DNA from: Actinoplanes auranticolor
GTDB lineage: Bacteria; Actinomycetota; Actinomycetes; Mycobacteriales; Micromonosporaceae
DNA: 64,000 nucleotides
Assembly (NCBI RefSeq): GCF_018332655.1
Contig: NZ_BOQL01000028.1
Span: 80,299-144,298, forward strand
Reading direction: 5' to 3'
A program made the position numbers and the translations under genes. Positions within the stretch are counted from its first letter, which is position 1. Every line of letters starts with the position of its first letter. This document shows, one piece after another, positions 55,131 to 63,908 of the stretch. The notes beneath the pieces were generated by a model. That model ran no database searches and was not told where the DNA came from. It was given only the letters and a program-made list of their open reading frames with translations.

Positions 55131-55527
55131 CCTGCAGAAAGCGGCTGCTCAGCTCGAAGCCCAGCGCCGGGTCGCGCTGGCACAGAGCCCGGACAAGCGG
55201 GCCGTTGAAGGTCAGCGTGTGGGTGGTGCTGGTCGCGACGGCGCCGAAATGCCACCGGTACGGCGGGAAGAGCCACGACCACCCGAGCACGGCACCGGGC
55301 TTGAGGGTCTCCAGCACGAAGTTGTCGTAACCCGGCACCTCGGCGTCGAGGTACACCCGCCCGTCGGTGATCAGCCAGAACTGCTCGGCGGGCGTGCCCT
55401 GGCCGAAGATCCGGTTGCCGGCGTGGAACATCGACCGGCTGGTCAGCGGGGCGAGCAGGCCGAGCTGATGCTCGGTGAGCCCGGCCAGGAACGGCTGGTC
55501 GGCAAGCATCTCGATCGTGGTGAACAT
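55051..55527 (-). CDS. Cyclic-nucleotide-binding (Crp-like) domain protein without HTH
   Basis: 158 residues from ATG 55527, which has GGGAGGG just upstream. It is a single cNMP-binding beta-roll: PFLAGLTEHQLGLLAPLTSR, RIFGQGTPAEQFWLITDGRV, LKPGAVLGWSWLFPP and the C-terminal helix FELSSRFLQVMGERL. The phosphate-binding cassette (usually GELxxxxxxxR) reads GAVLGWSWLFPPYRWHF, so nucleotide binding is uncertain. No DNA-binding domain follows, so it is probably a sensor or a regulator in trans. Confidence 0.85.
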   Translation of the reverse strand: MFTTIEMLADQPFLAGLTEHQLGLLAPLTSRSMFHAGNRIFGQGTPAEQFWLITDGRVYLDAEVPGYDNFVLETLKPGAVLGWSWLFPPYRWHFGAVATSTTHTLTFNGPLVRALCQRDPALGFELSSRFLQVMGERLQSARSRLQDCQRAAGHRGDV

Positions 55528-55712
55528 GAGCCCTCCCGGCACGCGGTGACTGCTCCAGCAGATCGCGAGCGGGGCGAACCCATCAGGGCCGCCTGTCAGG
55601 TCACGCCGGGACCAACGGCCCGGTGGTGCCGGCGAGCCGAGCCCGGCGACGGCCCGGAAAGAAGCAGGCCCAGGTCGAGGAAACCGCCTCTGACCTGGGC
55701 CTTCGTGCTCTG

Positions 55713-55783
55713 AGCGGGCGACGAGAATCGAACTCGCGTAATCAGTTTGGAAGACTGAGGCTCTACCATTGAGCTACGCCCGC
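55713..55783 (-). tRNA. tRNA-Gly (anticodon TCC)
   Basis: Minus-strand cloverleaf: acceptor GCGGGCG/CGCCCGC, D-arm GCTCAATGGTAGAGC, anticodon loop CTTCCAA with TCC, T-loop GTTCGATTC, discriminator T as expected for Gly. It is divergent from tRNA-Pro. These tRNAs beside tig are a conserved actinobacterial feature. Confidence 0.95.
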
Positions 55784-55924
55784 ATCGCGCCGCACCGGGT
55801 GCCGCGCGTGCCCCACACTACTGAATGCCGTCGCGGCATGCGAACCCGATATCCCCCGCGTGGCGCACCCGGGTGACGCCGCGGCACACGACACGCGGCG
55901 GACCGCATACACTTGCCGTCGCCA

Positions 55925-55998
55925 CGGGGTGTGGCGCAGCTTGGTAGCGCACTCGCTTTGGGAGCGAGGGGCCGTGGGTTCAAATCCCGCCACCCCGA
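55925..55998 (+). tRNA. tRNA-Pro (anticodon TGG)
   Basis: Acceptor CGGGGTG/CACCCCG, D-arm GCGCAGCTTGGTAGCGC, anticodon loop TTTGGGA with TGG, T-loop GGTTCAAATCC, discriminator A. The trigger factor gene starts 39 nt downstream, close enough to share a transcript. Confidence 0.95.
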
Positions 55999-56037
55999 CT
56001 TCACCAACATCGAAGAGATCCATCAAGGAGTACGCCT

Positions 56038-57387
56038 GTGAAGAGCACCGTCGAGACTCTGAGTCCGACTCGGGTGCGGCTCGCCATCGAGGTGCCGTTC
56101 GACGAGCTGAAGCCCAGCCTGCTGAAGGCGTACCGCGAAATCGGTTCTCAGGTCCAGATCCCCGGCTTCCGCCGGGGCAAGATCCCCGCCGCGGTCATCG
56201 ACCAGCGCGTCGGCCGGGGCACGGTCCTCAACGAGGCCGTGCAGGAGGCCATCCCGCAGCAGATCCTCGCCGCGGTGCGCGAGCACGACGTCAAGACGCT
56301 GGGCCGGCCCGAGGTGGAGATCACCGAGTTCGCCGACAACGAGCCGCTGAAGTTCACCGCCGAGGTCGATGTCCGCCCGGAGATCACGATCCCCGACCTG
56401 TCCGGCATCTCGGTCACGGTGCCGGCCGTCGAGATCGGCGACAACGAGATCGACGAGCAGATCAGCGGCCTGCGGGAGCGTTTCGCCACCCTCAAGACCG
56501 TGGACCGCCCGGCCGAGGAGGGCGACTACGTCCAGCTCGACCTGCGCGCGACGGTCGACGGCGAGGAGGTGCCCGGCGGCTCCGCGACCAACATCTCGCA
56601 CGAGGTCGGCAGCAAGCAGCTGCTCCCGGGTCTCGACGAGGTCCTGGTCGGCCTGGTCGCCGGGGCCGACGCGACGTTCACCACCCAGCTCGTGGGCGGC
56701 GACTTCGCCGGCCGCGACGCCGAGGTGGCCGTGACCGTCAAGTCGGTCAAGGACAAGCAGCTGCCGGAGATCGACGACGAGTTCGCCCAGCTGGCGAGCG
56801 AGTTCGACACCCTCGACGAGCTCAAGAACGACCTGCGTGAGCGGCTCGGTAAGGTCAAGAAGGTCGAGCAGATCTACGCCGCCCGCGACGAGGCGCTCAA
56901 GCAGCTCGTCGAGGCGGCCGACATCCCGGCTCCCGAGGGCATCGTCAAGGACGAGGTCGAGGGCCGCAAGCAGGCCATGACCGACCAGCTCGAGCGCATC
57001 GGCGCCTCCCTGGAGGACTACCTGACCTCCGAGGAGAAGACCGAGGAGCAGATCGACACCGAGCTGACCGAGGCGGCCACCGAGGGCGTGCGGATCCAGC
57101 TGCTGCTCGACACCATCGCGGACGCCGAGGACATCCAGGTCTCCGACGACGAGTTCGGGCACGAGATCGTGCACCGCGCCCAGCGCGCCCAGATGCAGCC
57201 GCAGCAGTACTACGACCAGCTGGTCCAGTCGGGTGCGGCCGCGGCCGTCTTCGGCGACGTGCGCCGCGGCAAGGCCCTGGCCAGCGTCATGGAGCGGGTC
57301 ACCATGACTGACTCCGCCGGTAACACGCTCTCCCTCGACGACCTCCGCGAGGCCTCCGAGGACGAGCACGCCGGGCACAACCACTGA
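56038..57387 (+). CDS. tig: Trigger factor (ribosome-bound chaperone)
   Basis: 449 residues from GTG. N-terminal ribosome-binding domain with the signature PGFRRGKIP (near residue 43), a FKBP-like PPIase domain (EEGDYVQLDLRATVDGEEVP, LLPGLDEVLVGLVAG) and the helical C-terminal chaperone domain. The tail is acidic and His-ended (DEHAGHNH). It folds nascent chains and, in mycobacteria, also delivers substrates to ClpP. Upstream of clpP1P2, separated by a terminator-like hairpin. Confidence 0.97.
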   Translation: MKSTVETLSPTRVRLAIEVPFDELKPSLLKAYREIGSQVQIPGFRRGKIPAAVIDQRVGRGTVLNEAVQEAIPQQILAAVREHDVKTLGRPEVEITEFADNEPLKFTAEVDVRPEITIPDLSGISVTVPAVEIGDNEIDEQISGLRERFATLKTVDRPAEEGDYVQLDLRATVDGEEVPGGSATNISHEVGSKQLLPGLDEVLVGLVAGADATFTTQLVGGDFAGRDAEVAVTVKSVKDKQLPEIDDEFAQLASEFDTLDELKNDLRERLGKVKKVEQIYAARDEALKQLVEAADIPAPEGIVKDEVEGRKQAMTDQLERIGASLEDYLTSEEKTEEQIDTELTEAATEGVRIQLLLDTIADAEDIQVSDDEFGHEIVHRAQRAQMQPQQYYDQLVQSGAAAAVFGDVRRGKALASVMERVTMTDSAGNTLSLDDLREASEDEHAGHNH

Positions 57388-57402
57388 GCGAGTGCCATGG
57401 AT

Positions 57403-57438
57403 CGGCCGCCGCGCGTCGCTTCCGGCGCGCGGCGGCCG
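57403..57438. terminator. 13 bp hairpin after tig
   Basis: CGGCCGCCGCGCG and CGCGCGGCGGCCG pair perfectly around a 10 nt loop. CTCTGTTT follows, a weak T-rich end. It probably ends or attenuates tig transcription before the clpP promoter. Confidence 0.7.
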
Positions 57439-57467
57439 CTCTGTTTCCGGGTACGGCGGAGCTGATG

Positions 57468-57481
57468 CGCTGTCAGCGAAC
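57468..57481. promoter_or_regulatory. Probable ClgR binding site upstream of clpP1
   Basis: CGCTGTCAGCGAAC fits the remembered ClgR consensus CGCYNANRGCGWWS with one mismatch. ClgR activates clpP1P2 and other protease genes in actinobacteria. A -10-like TAGGTT lies further down at about 57520. Confidence 0.6.
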
Positions 57482-57591
57482 ACCTGCCCGAGCGGGAAGC
57501 TGATGCGCATGCGACCGGTTAGGTTGGTCGTACGACGGACAACCTGCCGGCCGGATCCCTCGGCCGACACAGTCAGCTGTGAAGGGCTGCC

Positions 57592-58224
57592 ATGACCGAT
57601 CTGCACATCCCTGCGAGCCCCACCCTGCGTGGTGGTGACTCCATCAGTGGCAACCTCGACGACTCGGTCTACAACCGCCTGCTGCGGGAGCGGATCATCT
57701 TCCTCGGCAGCGAAGTGACCGACCAGGTTGCCAATCGCATCTGCGCGCAGTTGCTCCTGCTCTCCGCGGAGGACCCGGATCGCGACATCAACCTCTGGAT
57801 CAACTCGCCGGGCGGTTCGGTGTACTCCGGCATGGCGATCTACGACACGATGCAGTTCATCGACAACGACGTCTCCACCGTGGCCATGGGCATGGCCGCG
57901 TCGATGGGGCAGTTGCTGCTCTGCGCCGGCACCAAGGGCAAGCGCTACGCCCTGCCGCACGCGCGGATCATGATGCACCAGCCGTCGGGCGGCATGGGCG
58001 GTACCGCCGCCGACATCGCCATCCAGGCCGAGCAGATGCTCTACACCAAGCGCATGTTCCAGGAGCGGGTGTCTTTCCACACCGGCCAGGACCAGGCGCA
58101 GATCGAGGCCGACTCCGACCGGGACCGCTGGTTCACGGCCGAGGAAGCGAAGAACTACGGCTTCATCGACAAGGTGATCACCGGGGCCACTCAGGTTCCC
58201 GAGGGCGCCGGAACGCTGAACTGA
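57592..58224 (+). CDS. clpP1: ATP-dependent Clp protease proteolytic subunit 1
   Basis: 210 residues. Serine protease triad: Ser in GMAASMGQLLL, His in ARIMMHQPSGG, Asp in the ESDRDRWF/NDVS region. N-terminal residues are the short propeptide and axial loop. In actinobacteria ClpP1 and ClpP2 form a mixed tetradecamer that works with ClpX or ClpC1 and is often essential. ATG with GAAGGGC upstream, 10 nt before clpP2. Confidence 0.97.
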   Translation: MTDLHIPASPTLRGGDSISGNLDDSVYNRLLRERIIFLGSEVTDQVANRICAQLLLLSAEDPDRDINLWINSPGGSVYSGMAIYDTMQFIDNDVSTVAMGMAASMGQLLLCAGTKGKRYALPHARIMMHQPSGGMGGTAADIAIQAEQMLYTKRMFQERVSFHTGQDQAQIEADSDRDRWFTAEEAKNYGFIDKVITGATQVPEGAGTLN

Positions 58225-58234
58225 GGAGCTGAGA

Positions 58235-58897
58235 ATGACTGACCTGACGATGTCTCCCGGGTTCGCTCCGGTGCACAACCGCTACGTCCTGCCCTCGTTC
58301 GTCGAGCGCACGTCGTACGGCGTGAAGGAGTCGAACCCGTACAACAAGATGTTCGAGGACCGGATCATCTTCCTCGGCGTGCAGGTGGACGACGCGTCGG
58401 CCAACGACGTGATGGCCCAGCTACTGACGCTGGAGAGCGCCGACCCGGACCGCGACATCCTGATGTACATCAACTCGCCCGGTGGCTCGTTCACCGCCAT
58501 GACGGCGATCTACGACACCATGCAGTACGTCCGCCCGGACATCAGCACGGTCTGCCTGGGCCAGGCGGCCAGCGCGGCCGCGGTGCTGCTGGCCGGCGGC
58601 ACCCCCGGCAAGCGGATGGCGCTCCCGCACTCGCGGATCATCATCCACCAGCCCGCCACCGAGGGCGGCTACGGCCAGGGATCGGACATCGAGATCCAGG
58701 CCCGCGAGATCCTCCGGATGCGCAGCCAGATGGAGGAGATGATCTCCCGCCACTCCGGTCGCACCCCCGAGCAGGTCCGCAAGGACGTCGACCGCGACAA
58801 GATCATGACCGCGGCCGAGGCCAAGGAGTACGGCCTGGTCGACACGGTCCTGGCCACCCGTAAGAAGAGCCTGCAGGGCGTCGGGGCCGGCAGCTGA
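58235..58897 (+). CDS. clpP2: ATP-dependent Clp protease proteolytic subunit 2
   Basis: 220 residues, second ring of the ClpP1P2 protease. Catalytic Ser in GQAASAAAVLL, His in SRIIIHQPATEG, Asp in RKDVDRDKIM. The N-terminal extension (LTMSPGFAPVHNRYVLPSFV) is longer than in ClpP1, as is usual for ClpP2. Co-transcribed with clpP1. Confidence 0.97.
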   Translation: MTDLTMSPGFAPVHNRYVLPSFVERTSYGVKESNPYNKMFEDRIIFLGVQVDDASANDVMAQLLTLESADPDRDILMYINSPGGSFTAMTAIYDTMQYVRPDISTVCLGQAASAAAVLLAGGTPGKRMALPHSRIIIHQPATEGGYGQGSDIEIQAREILRMRSQMEEMISRHSGRTPEQVRKDVDRDKIMTAAEAKEYGLVDTVLATRKKSLQGVGAGS

Positions 58898-58973
58898 TCC
58901 TGCCCCTGGGCAGGTGAGGCACGGCGCAATCGGTGCCTCGAGCACGCGGTGTCGGGGGTCGGTCGGCTCACGC

Positions 58974-58979
58974 TAGACT
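58974..58979 (+). promoter_or_regulatory. Likely clpX promoter -10 box
   Basis: TAGACT lies in the 271 nt clpP2-clpX gap and would give a leader of about 180 nt. Between clpP2 and this box is a small hairpin CCTGCC-CCTG-GGCAGG, so clpX may be transcribed both from the clpP promoter and from its own. Nothing else is recognised in the leader. Confidence 0.5.
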
Positions 58980-59168
58980 GACTGACCCCTGACACGCCCG
59001 TTTTGGGGGGTCGGAGAACGGCCCCATAGCGGGTAACGTCAAGCCAGCAACCTCAGTAACGCGGGCCGGCAGACGATGAACTCTGTAGGACGTGGTTCGG
59101 CAACGAGGAAATTCATCCTCAGGCCAGGGGCCGGCAGCAGCCGGCCGATGAGCGCAGGGAGAACGTAG

Positions 59169-60461
59169 GTGGCACGGATCGGCGACGGTGGCGACCTACT
59201 GAAGTGCTCCTTCTGTGGGAAGTCCCAGAAGCAGGTCAAGAAGCTCATCGCGGGCCCTGGTGTCTACATCTGCGACGAGTGCATCGACCTCTGCAACGAG
59301 ATCATTGAGGAAGAGCTGGCCGAAACCGGCGAGGTGAAGTGGGAAGAGCTTCCCAAGCCGATGGAGATCTGCCAGTTCCTCGACACCTACGTGGTGGGGC
59401 AGGAGCAGGCCAAGAAGGCCCTCTCGGTAGCTGTCTACAACCACTACAAGAGGATTCAGGCCGAGTCGGCCGGCGCGCCCGGGGGTGGCAGCGACGTCGA
59501 GGTGGCCAAGTCCAACATCATGCTCATCGGCCCCACCGGCTGCGGTAAGACCCACCTGGCGCAGACGCTGGCCCGGATGCTCAACGTGCCGTTCGCCATC
59601 GCGGACGCCACGGCGCTGACCGAGGCGGGCTATGTGGGCGAGGATGTCGAGAACATCCTGCTCAAGCTCATCCAGGCCGCCGACTACGACGTCAAGCGCG
59701 CCGAGCAGGGCATCATCTACATCGACGAGGTCGACAAGATCGCCCGCAAGAGCGAGAACCCGTCGATCACCCGGGACGTCTCCGGCGAGGGTGTGCAGCA
59801 GGCCCTGCTGAAGATCCTCGAGGGTACGGTCGCGAACGTCCCGCCGCAGGGCGGCCGTAAGCACCCGCACCAGGAGTTCATCCAGATCGACACCACCAAC
59901 GTGCTGTTCATCGTGGGTGGCGCGTTCGCCGGCCTGGACCGGATCATCGAGTCGCGGGTCGGTCAGGGCGGTGTCGGCTTCGGTGCGCACCTGCGGTCGG
60001 TCTCCGAGCGCAACACCGACGACATCTTCAGCAAGGTGATGCCGGAGGACATGCTGAAGTTCGGGCTGATCCCCGAGTTCATCGGCCGGCTTCCGGTGAT
60101 CACCACGGTCCGCAACCTGGACCGCGAGGCCCTGATCAAGATCCTCACCGAGCCCCGCAACGCGTACGTGAAGCAGTACCAGCGGCTCTTCGAGCTGGAC
60201 GGCGTGGAGCTGGAGTTCGACACCGGCGCCCTCGAGGCGATCGCCGACCAGGCGATGCTGCGTGGCACCGGCGCTCGCGGCCTCCGCGCGATCATGGAGG
60301 AAGTCCTCCAGACGGTCATGTACGAGGTGCCGAGCAACCCCGACGCGGCCCGGGTGCTCATCACCCGCGAGGTCGTGGTGGAGAACGTCATCCCGACGAT
60401 CGTTCCCCGCGAGTTCGTGGGCCGGCGCGCCCGCCGCGAGCGCGAGGAGAAGTCGGCCTGA
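59169..60461 (+). CDS. clpX: ATP-dependent Clp protease ATP-binding subunit ClpX
   Basis: 430 residues from GTG. N-terminal C4 zinc domain CSFCGKSQKQVKK with CDECIDLC, Walker A GPTGCGKT, Walker B IIYIDEVDKI, pore loop GYVGEDVE, sensor II GARGLRAIME and the ClpP-contacting IGF-like loop in the middle. Unfolds tagged proteins and feeds ClpP1P2. Confidence 0.98.
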   Translation: MARIGDGGDLLKCSFCGKSQKQVKKLIAGPGVYICDECIDLCNEIIEEELAETGEVKWEELPKPMEICQFLDTYVVGQEQAKKALSVAVYNHYKRIQAESAGAPGGGSDVEVAKSNIMLIGPTGCGKTHLAQTLARMLNVPFAIADATALTEAGYVGEDVENILLKLIQAADYDVKRAEQGIIYIDEVDKIARKSENPSITRDVSGEGVQQALLKILEGTVANVPPQGGRKHPHQEFIQIDTTNVLFIVGGAFAGLDRIIESRVGQGGVGFGAHLRSVSERNTDDIFSKVMPEDMLKFGLIPEFIGRLPVITTVRNLDREALIKILTEPRNAYVKQYQRLFELDGVELEFDTGALEAIADQAMLRGTGARGLRAIMEEVLQTVMYEVPSNPDAARVLITREVVVENVIPTIVPREFVGRRARREREEKSA

Positions 60462-60475
60462 CCGCTCCGCACGGA

Positions 60476-61105
60476 TTGCCGGAGATCCTGGCCGGCATCG
60501 AGCACCACGAACGACTGCCGGCCGAGCCCTGGCTTGAACTGGTACCGCCACCGTCGCCCCAGCGGGCGGCGGTGGCGTCGTTTCCGGGCCACGTCGTCGT
60601 GGCGGCCGACATCGACCGGCGCTGGCTCGACTCCTTCCTCGGCACCGGCGACGACCTGGCCATGCCGCTGTCCCCGACGTTCCTCGGCGCGCTCGAGCAA
60701 CGCCTGCGCCTGGCGGCCGGCAACATCGACGCGGTCCTGCTCGCCGAGCCCGTCTCCGGCAGCCCCTCAGTTGAGCTCTCCCTGATCGAGGACAGCGACC
60801 ACCCCCGGGTGGTGCGCGCCCGCCGTTACCGCACCGACGTCCGGGTCTGGACGTGCGGGCCGGGGGTGCTGGTGCTCGGCCGGGGACTCGGCGCACGGTG
60901 GGAGGCGGCGGTCGAGGTCGAGCCGGGCGCCCGCAACGGCGGAGTCGGGCGGGCCCTGGCGGCAGCGGCGCGCCACGTCGTGCCCGAGGGCCGGCCGGTC
61001 TGGGCGCAGGTCGCCCCCGGCAACGCGTCGAGCCTGCGGGCGTTCCTCGCCGCCGGTTACGCCCCCGTGGGCGCCGAGGTGCTGCTGATGCCGGTGGGCC
61101 ACTGA
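60476..61105 (+). CDS. GNAT-family acetyltransferase-like protein
   Basis: 209 residues from TTG 60476; the start is uncertain because no Shine-Dalgarno or leaderless box is present, and CTG 60458 overlaps the clpX stop. The N-terminal half has no known domain. The C-terminal half shows a GNAT acetyl-CoA site, VEVEPGARNGGVGRALAAAA, followed by WAQVAPGNASSLRAFLAAGY. Substrate unknown. Likely co-transcribed with clpX. Confidence 0.75.
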   Translation: MPEILAGIEHHERLPAEPWLELVPPPSPQRAAVASFPGHVVVAADIDRRWLDSFLGTGDDLAMPLSPTFLGALEQRLRLAAGNIDAVLLAEPVSGSPSVELSLIEDSDHPRVVRARRYRTDVRVWTCGPGVLVLGRGLGARWEAAVEVEPGARNGGVGRALAAAARHVVPEGRPVWAQVAPGNASSLRAFLAAGYAPVGAEVLLMPVGH

Positions 61106-61152
61106 CCCTTCGCGGTACGCGGGACGGGGCTCTGCGCCGTACCCTGGCAGTC

Positions 61153-61950
61153 ATGCGTGTCGCCGTTTGCCAGCTCAACGCTCGCGACGATCGGGCGGCC
61201 AATCTGGCCGTCGCCCGCGATCTGCTGGGCCGCGCGGCTGCGGCCGGCGCGGACCTGGCGGTCCTGCCCGAGTACGTCGACTACCTCGGCCGGTCCGCTG
61301 GCCTGCCCAAGCCCGAGCCGATCGACGGCGAGTTCGCCGCGTTCTTCGCCGGCGCCGCCCGCGAGCTGGGCATCTGGGTGCACGCCGGCTCCTTCCACGA
61401 GGCCGGTCCGGACCCGGACCGGACCTACAACACCTCCCTGGTCTTCGACCGGACGGGCGAGCTCGCGGCGACCTACCGCAAGATCCACCTGTACGACGTG
61501 GAGATCCCCGGCCGGGTGTCCTACCAGGAGTCCCGCTCGGTGGCGCCGGGCGACCGGACCGTGGTGACCGACATCGACGGGGTCCGCACCGGGCTCTCGA
61601 TCTGCTACGACCTGCGCTTCCCGGAGCTGTACCGGCAGCTCGCGGTCGAGGGCGAAGCCAAGGTGATCATCGTGCCGGCGGCGTTCATGATGCACACCGG
61701 CCGCGACCACTGGGAGGTGCTGCTACGCGCCCGGGCGATCGAGAACCAGTGTTACGTGGTGGCAGCCGGCCAGATCGGCGACCATGATCCCGGCCGCACG
61801 TGCTTCGGCCGCAGCATGATCATCGACCCGTGGGGGACTGTGCTGGCGCAGGCCCCGGATACGGTCGGCATCGTGACGGCGGACCTCGATCTAGGGCGGT
61901 TGGCGGAGATCCGGACCGAGCTTCCGAGCTTGGCCAATCGCCGGTTGTAG
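61153..61950 (+). CDS. Carbon-nitrogen hydrolase (nitrilase superfamily)
   Basis: 265 residues. Catalytic triad Glu in LAVLPEYVDYL, Lys in TYRKIHLYD and Cys in LSICYDLRFPELYRQL, with MMHTGRDHWEVLLRARAIEN as the following helix. The YDLRFPELYR motif points to Nit-like omega-amidases that remove deaminated glutathione or similar amides. ATG is 7 nt behind TACCCT (61140-61145). Single gene. Confidence 0.92.
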   Translation: MRVAVCQLNARDDRAANLAVARDLLGRAAAAGADLAVLPEYVDYLGRSAGLPKPEPIDGEFAAFFAGAARELGIWVHAGSFHEAGPDPDRTYNTSLVFDRTGELAATYRKIHLYDVEIPGRVSYQESRSVAPGDRTVVTDIDGVRTGLSICYDLRFPELYRQLAVEGEAKVIIVPAAFMMHTGRDHWEVLLRARAIENQCYVVAAGQIGDHDPGRTCFGRSMIIDPWGTVLAQAPDTVGIVTADLDLGRLAEIRTELPSLANRRL

Positions 61951-62379
61951 TTGCCTTTCTTTCGGCCTCGTCCGCTTCTGGCCGGGCACCTCACCGACCC
62001 CACCGCGACTCTTGCCCGTGGCGGTCCGCCTCGCTCGTGCTGACCCGGTCTGACCGCATCGGCTCGGCGAGGGCTGCGGGTTTGTCGTGATGGGGGGATC
62101 TCGTGCTTCGGGATTCAGCGGCTTGAGCTCGAAAGGCTGCGTCCCGGGTCCCGCGGCATCCACTCGGCCTGGCTGGTGCGCTAGTTGCGGCTGCTCACGG
62201 GGCATGTGGGAGGACCGTGTTGCACTTCGGCGCTGGCTTCTCGGCGTTAGAGGGTCTTCGCTCGGTCCCGACCAGTGGACCGGCCGGTCGACGGTCCAGT
62301 CGGGCTGCGGTGCTCGCGATCCATCGGCCCTGAGTCGAGATCAAGTTTGCGAGAGTCGGATGGAGCGGCCCGTCGTTTC
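61951..62379. other. Intergenic stretch without recognised genes
   Basis: No frame has plausible protein composition. A palindromic TGGACCG-N9-CGGTCCA lies near 62276-62299. T-rich C/T/G words increase towards the 25-nt repeat array that begins at 62380. Confidence 0.5.
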
Positions 62380-62581
62380 GGCCCGCTTCTCCCTTGCCCG
62401 CGGTGACCCGCATCTTGCCTGCCCGTTGCGACCCGCTTCTTCCCTTGCCCCTGTGACCCCGGATCTTCCCTACCCGCCACGGCCCGCTTCTTCCTTGCTC
62501 GCCTCACGCCGTTCTTTCTCTGCGCCGCGCAGCTTCTTCGTTGCTCGCCGCGCCGCTTCGTCCTTGCTCGCCGATTCGTCG
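62380..62581. repeat. Degenerate tandem array with a 25-nt period
   Basis: Seven to eight head-to-tail units of GACCCGCTTCTTCCCTTGCC-like sequence start at 62380, 62405, 62430, 62455, 62481, 62507, 62532 and 62554. Lengths are 25, 25, 25, 26, 26, 25, 22 and 28. The period is not a multiple of three, so the minus-strand open frames across it are not coding. Confidence 0.8.
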
Positions 62582-62811
62582 TTTGCCGCTGGGTCTTCCT
62601 CGGCCGTGGGTTGATGCGCCCCCGGGTTGTTGCTTCGCTGCCGGTTGTTCCCGGGCGATGGGTGGTTCGTCGACCGTGGGTTGTCGGTCAGCTGGCCGCT
62701 TCGTGGGTGGGCACGGTCAGGGCTCACCGGCGGGTGTCCCGCTGTAGGTTCTGCCAGCCGTGCTTAGCCGGGGTTCTTCCTTGCGGTGGGGTTGTTGCTT
62801 GGCTCGGGGTC

Positions 62812-63145
62812 GTCCCTGGCCGGTGCTTTGTCCCTAGCCGGCGGTGTTGCTCGGCCCGCTTTCGTCCCTGGCGGGGTTGCTGCTCGGCCCGGGGTTTCGT
62901 CCCTGGCCGGGTCGTTATTCGGCCGGGAGCTTCGTCTCTGGCCGGCGGCTTTGTCCCTGGCCGGCGGCTTTGTCCCTGGCCGGTGTGTTGTCCCTGGCCA
63001 GCGGGTTGTTGCTTGGCTGGGGTCCGTCCCTCGCCGGTTATTGCTCGAACGGGGGTTCCGTCCCTGGCCGGCGGTTTGTTACTGGCCGGCGGGCTGGTTG
63101 CCGGCTGGCGGTTGGTCACCGGCGACGGTTCGTCGCTGGCCGGCG
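62812..63145. repeat. Degenerate array of GTCCCTGGCCGG with an 18-nt beat
   Basis: Twelve copies or near copies start at 62812, 62830, 62864, 62899, 62934, 62953, 62972, 62990, 63026, 63060, 63078 and 63132. Steps are 18, 34, 35, 35, 19, 19, 18, 36, 34, 18 and 54, close to multiples of 18. Between copies GGCGG, GGTTGTTGCTTGG and GCTCGGCC words recur. Steps break codon phase. Nothing else is seen between 62582 and 62811. Confidence 0.8.
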
Positions 63146-63286
63146 TCCTTCTCGCCCGTCCCTTCTTCCCGCCCGTCTTCCTTGCTCGTTGCGCTTCCGC
63201 CCTCGGCGCCGCTGGGGCCGGGGTGGGCACGGTTGCGATCGTCGTCTAGCTGGCGCTTCGCCGCGCTTCGCTTCCGTCCGGCAGGA

Positions 63287-63502
63287 TCAGAAGGTCTGCA
63301 CCAGGTAGCTCAGGACCGCGACGCAGACCAGCGCACCACCGATGAGCAGCATCGCCCCGCCCATGCGGGTGGGTCCACGCTGGACCAGGCGGTGCACCGA
63401 CACGACCACCGCGGCCAGCACCAGAACACCGATGATCACCTGGGTCAGTGGCATCAGCAGACCGAACAGCGCGTCGGCGGCCAGCACTGGGGGAGGGGAC
63501 AT
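63287..63502 (-). CDS. Small two-helix membrane protein
   Basis: 71 residues from ATG 63502, which lies 7 nt behind CAGAGT on the minus strand. Two hydrophobic helices (LTQVIIGVLVLAAVVVSVH and MGGAMLLIGGALVCVAVLSY) are joined by a short basic loop (LVQRGPTR). No known motif. It is divergent from the rRNA promoter region. Confidence 0.7.
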   Translation of the reverse strand: MSPPPVLAADALFGLLMPLTQVIIGVLVLAAVVVSVHRLVQRGPTRMGGAMLLIGGALVCVAVLSYLVQTF

Positions 63503-63648
63503 GACTGCCACTCTGGCACGGTGTCGCACCTGATGGCGGGATGGGCACTCCCGTCGATTTGCGTTTCCGGTGGGGCATCGCGTAACTTTCTCTCTGCCCG
63601 AGGGGAACCCGGACGGAACGGCACGAAAGTGACCGATCCGGCGGTAAC

Positions 63649-63678
63649 TTGGAGGCAGCTGAAGGAAGGCGCTATGCT
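63649..63678 (+). promoter_or_regulatory. Promoter-like element 1 of the rRNA upstream region
   Basis: TTGGAG, 18 nt, TATGCT. First of three spaced promoter-like pairs before the pre-rRNA leader. Confidence 0.5.
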
Positions 63679-63722
63679 TACCAACAGCACCGGGCGATGC
63701 AGGCCAGACCGGGAAACCGGAG

Positions 63723-63751
63723 TTGCGCCAGCGAGACCGACCGGGTAAAGT
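63723..63751 (+). promoter_or_regulatory. Promoter-like element 2 of the rRNA upstream region
   Basis: TTGCGC, 17 nt, TAAAGT. The spacer ends in ACCGACCGGG, shared with element 3, so the two promoters look duplicated. Confidence 0.7.
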
Positions 63752-63877
63752 ACAACAGCCGGCAGGAGCCGGGCGGATGGATCGTCAAGCGATCATCGGC
63801 CGGTCTGCAAGGCCACCCGACGACACTCACACCTTCTGGGGTGAGCGTCAGCACGGGAACCATTCGGGCGGTGCCAC

Positions 63878-63895
63878 GAAGATCTTCGGATCTTC
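63878..63895. other. GAAGATC-TTCG-GATCTTC hairpin
   Basis: Seven perfect base pairs closed by a UUCG tetraloop, located between promoter elements 2 and 3. It could shape transcripts from the upstream promoters. Confidence 0.7.
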
Positions 63896-63908
63896 CAAGA
63901 CTCAGGTC

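Noticed and set aside
62380..63145. A CRISPR array
   Set aside because: Units are contiguous and degenerate with no unique spacers, and there are no cas genes.
62247..63230. Lys/Arg/Pro-rich minus-strand proteins of 85-168 residues
   Set aside because: They read through arrays with 25-nt and near-18-nt uneven steps that shift the frame, so the repeats are not kept as protein repeats.
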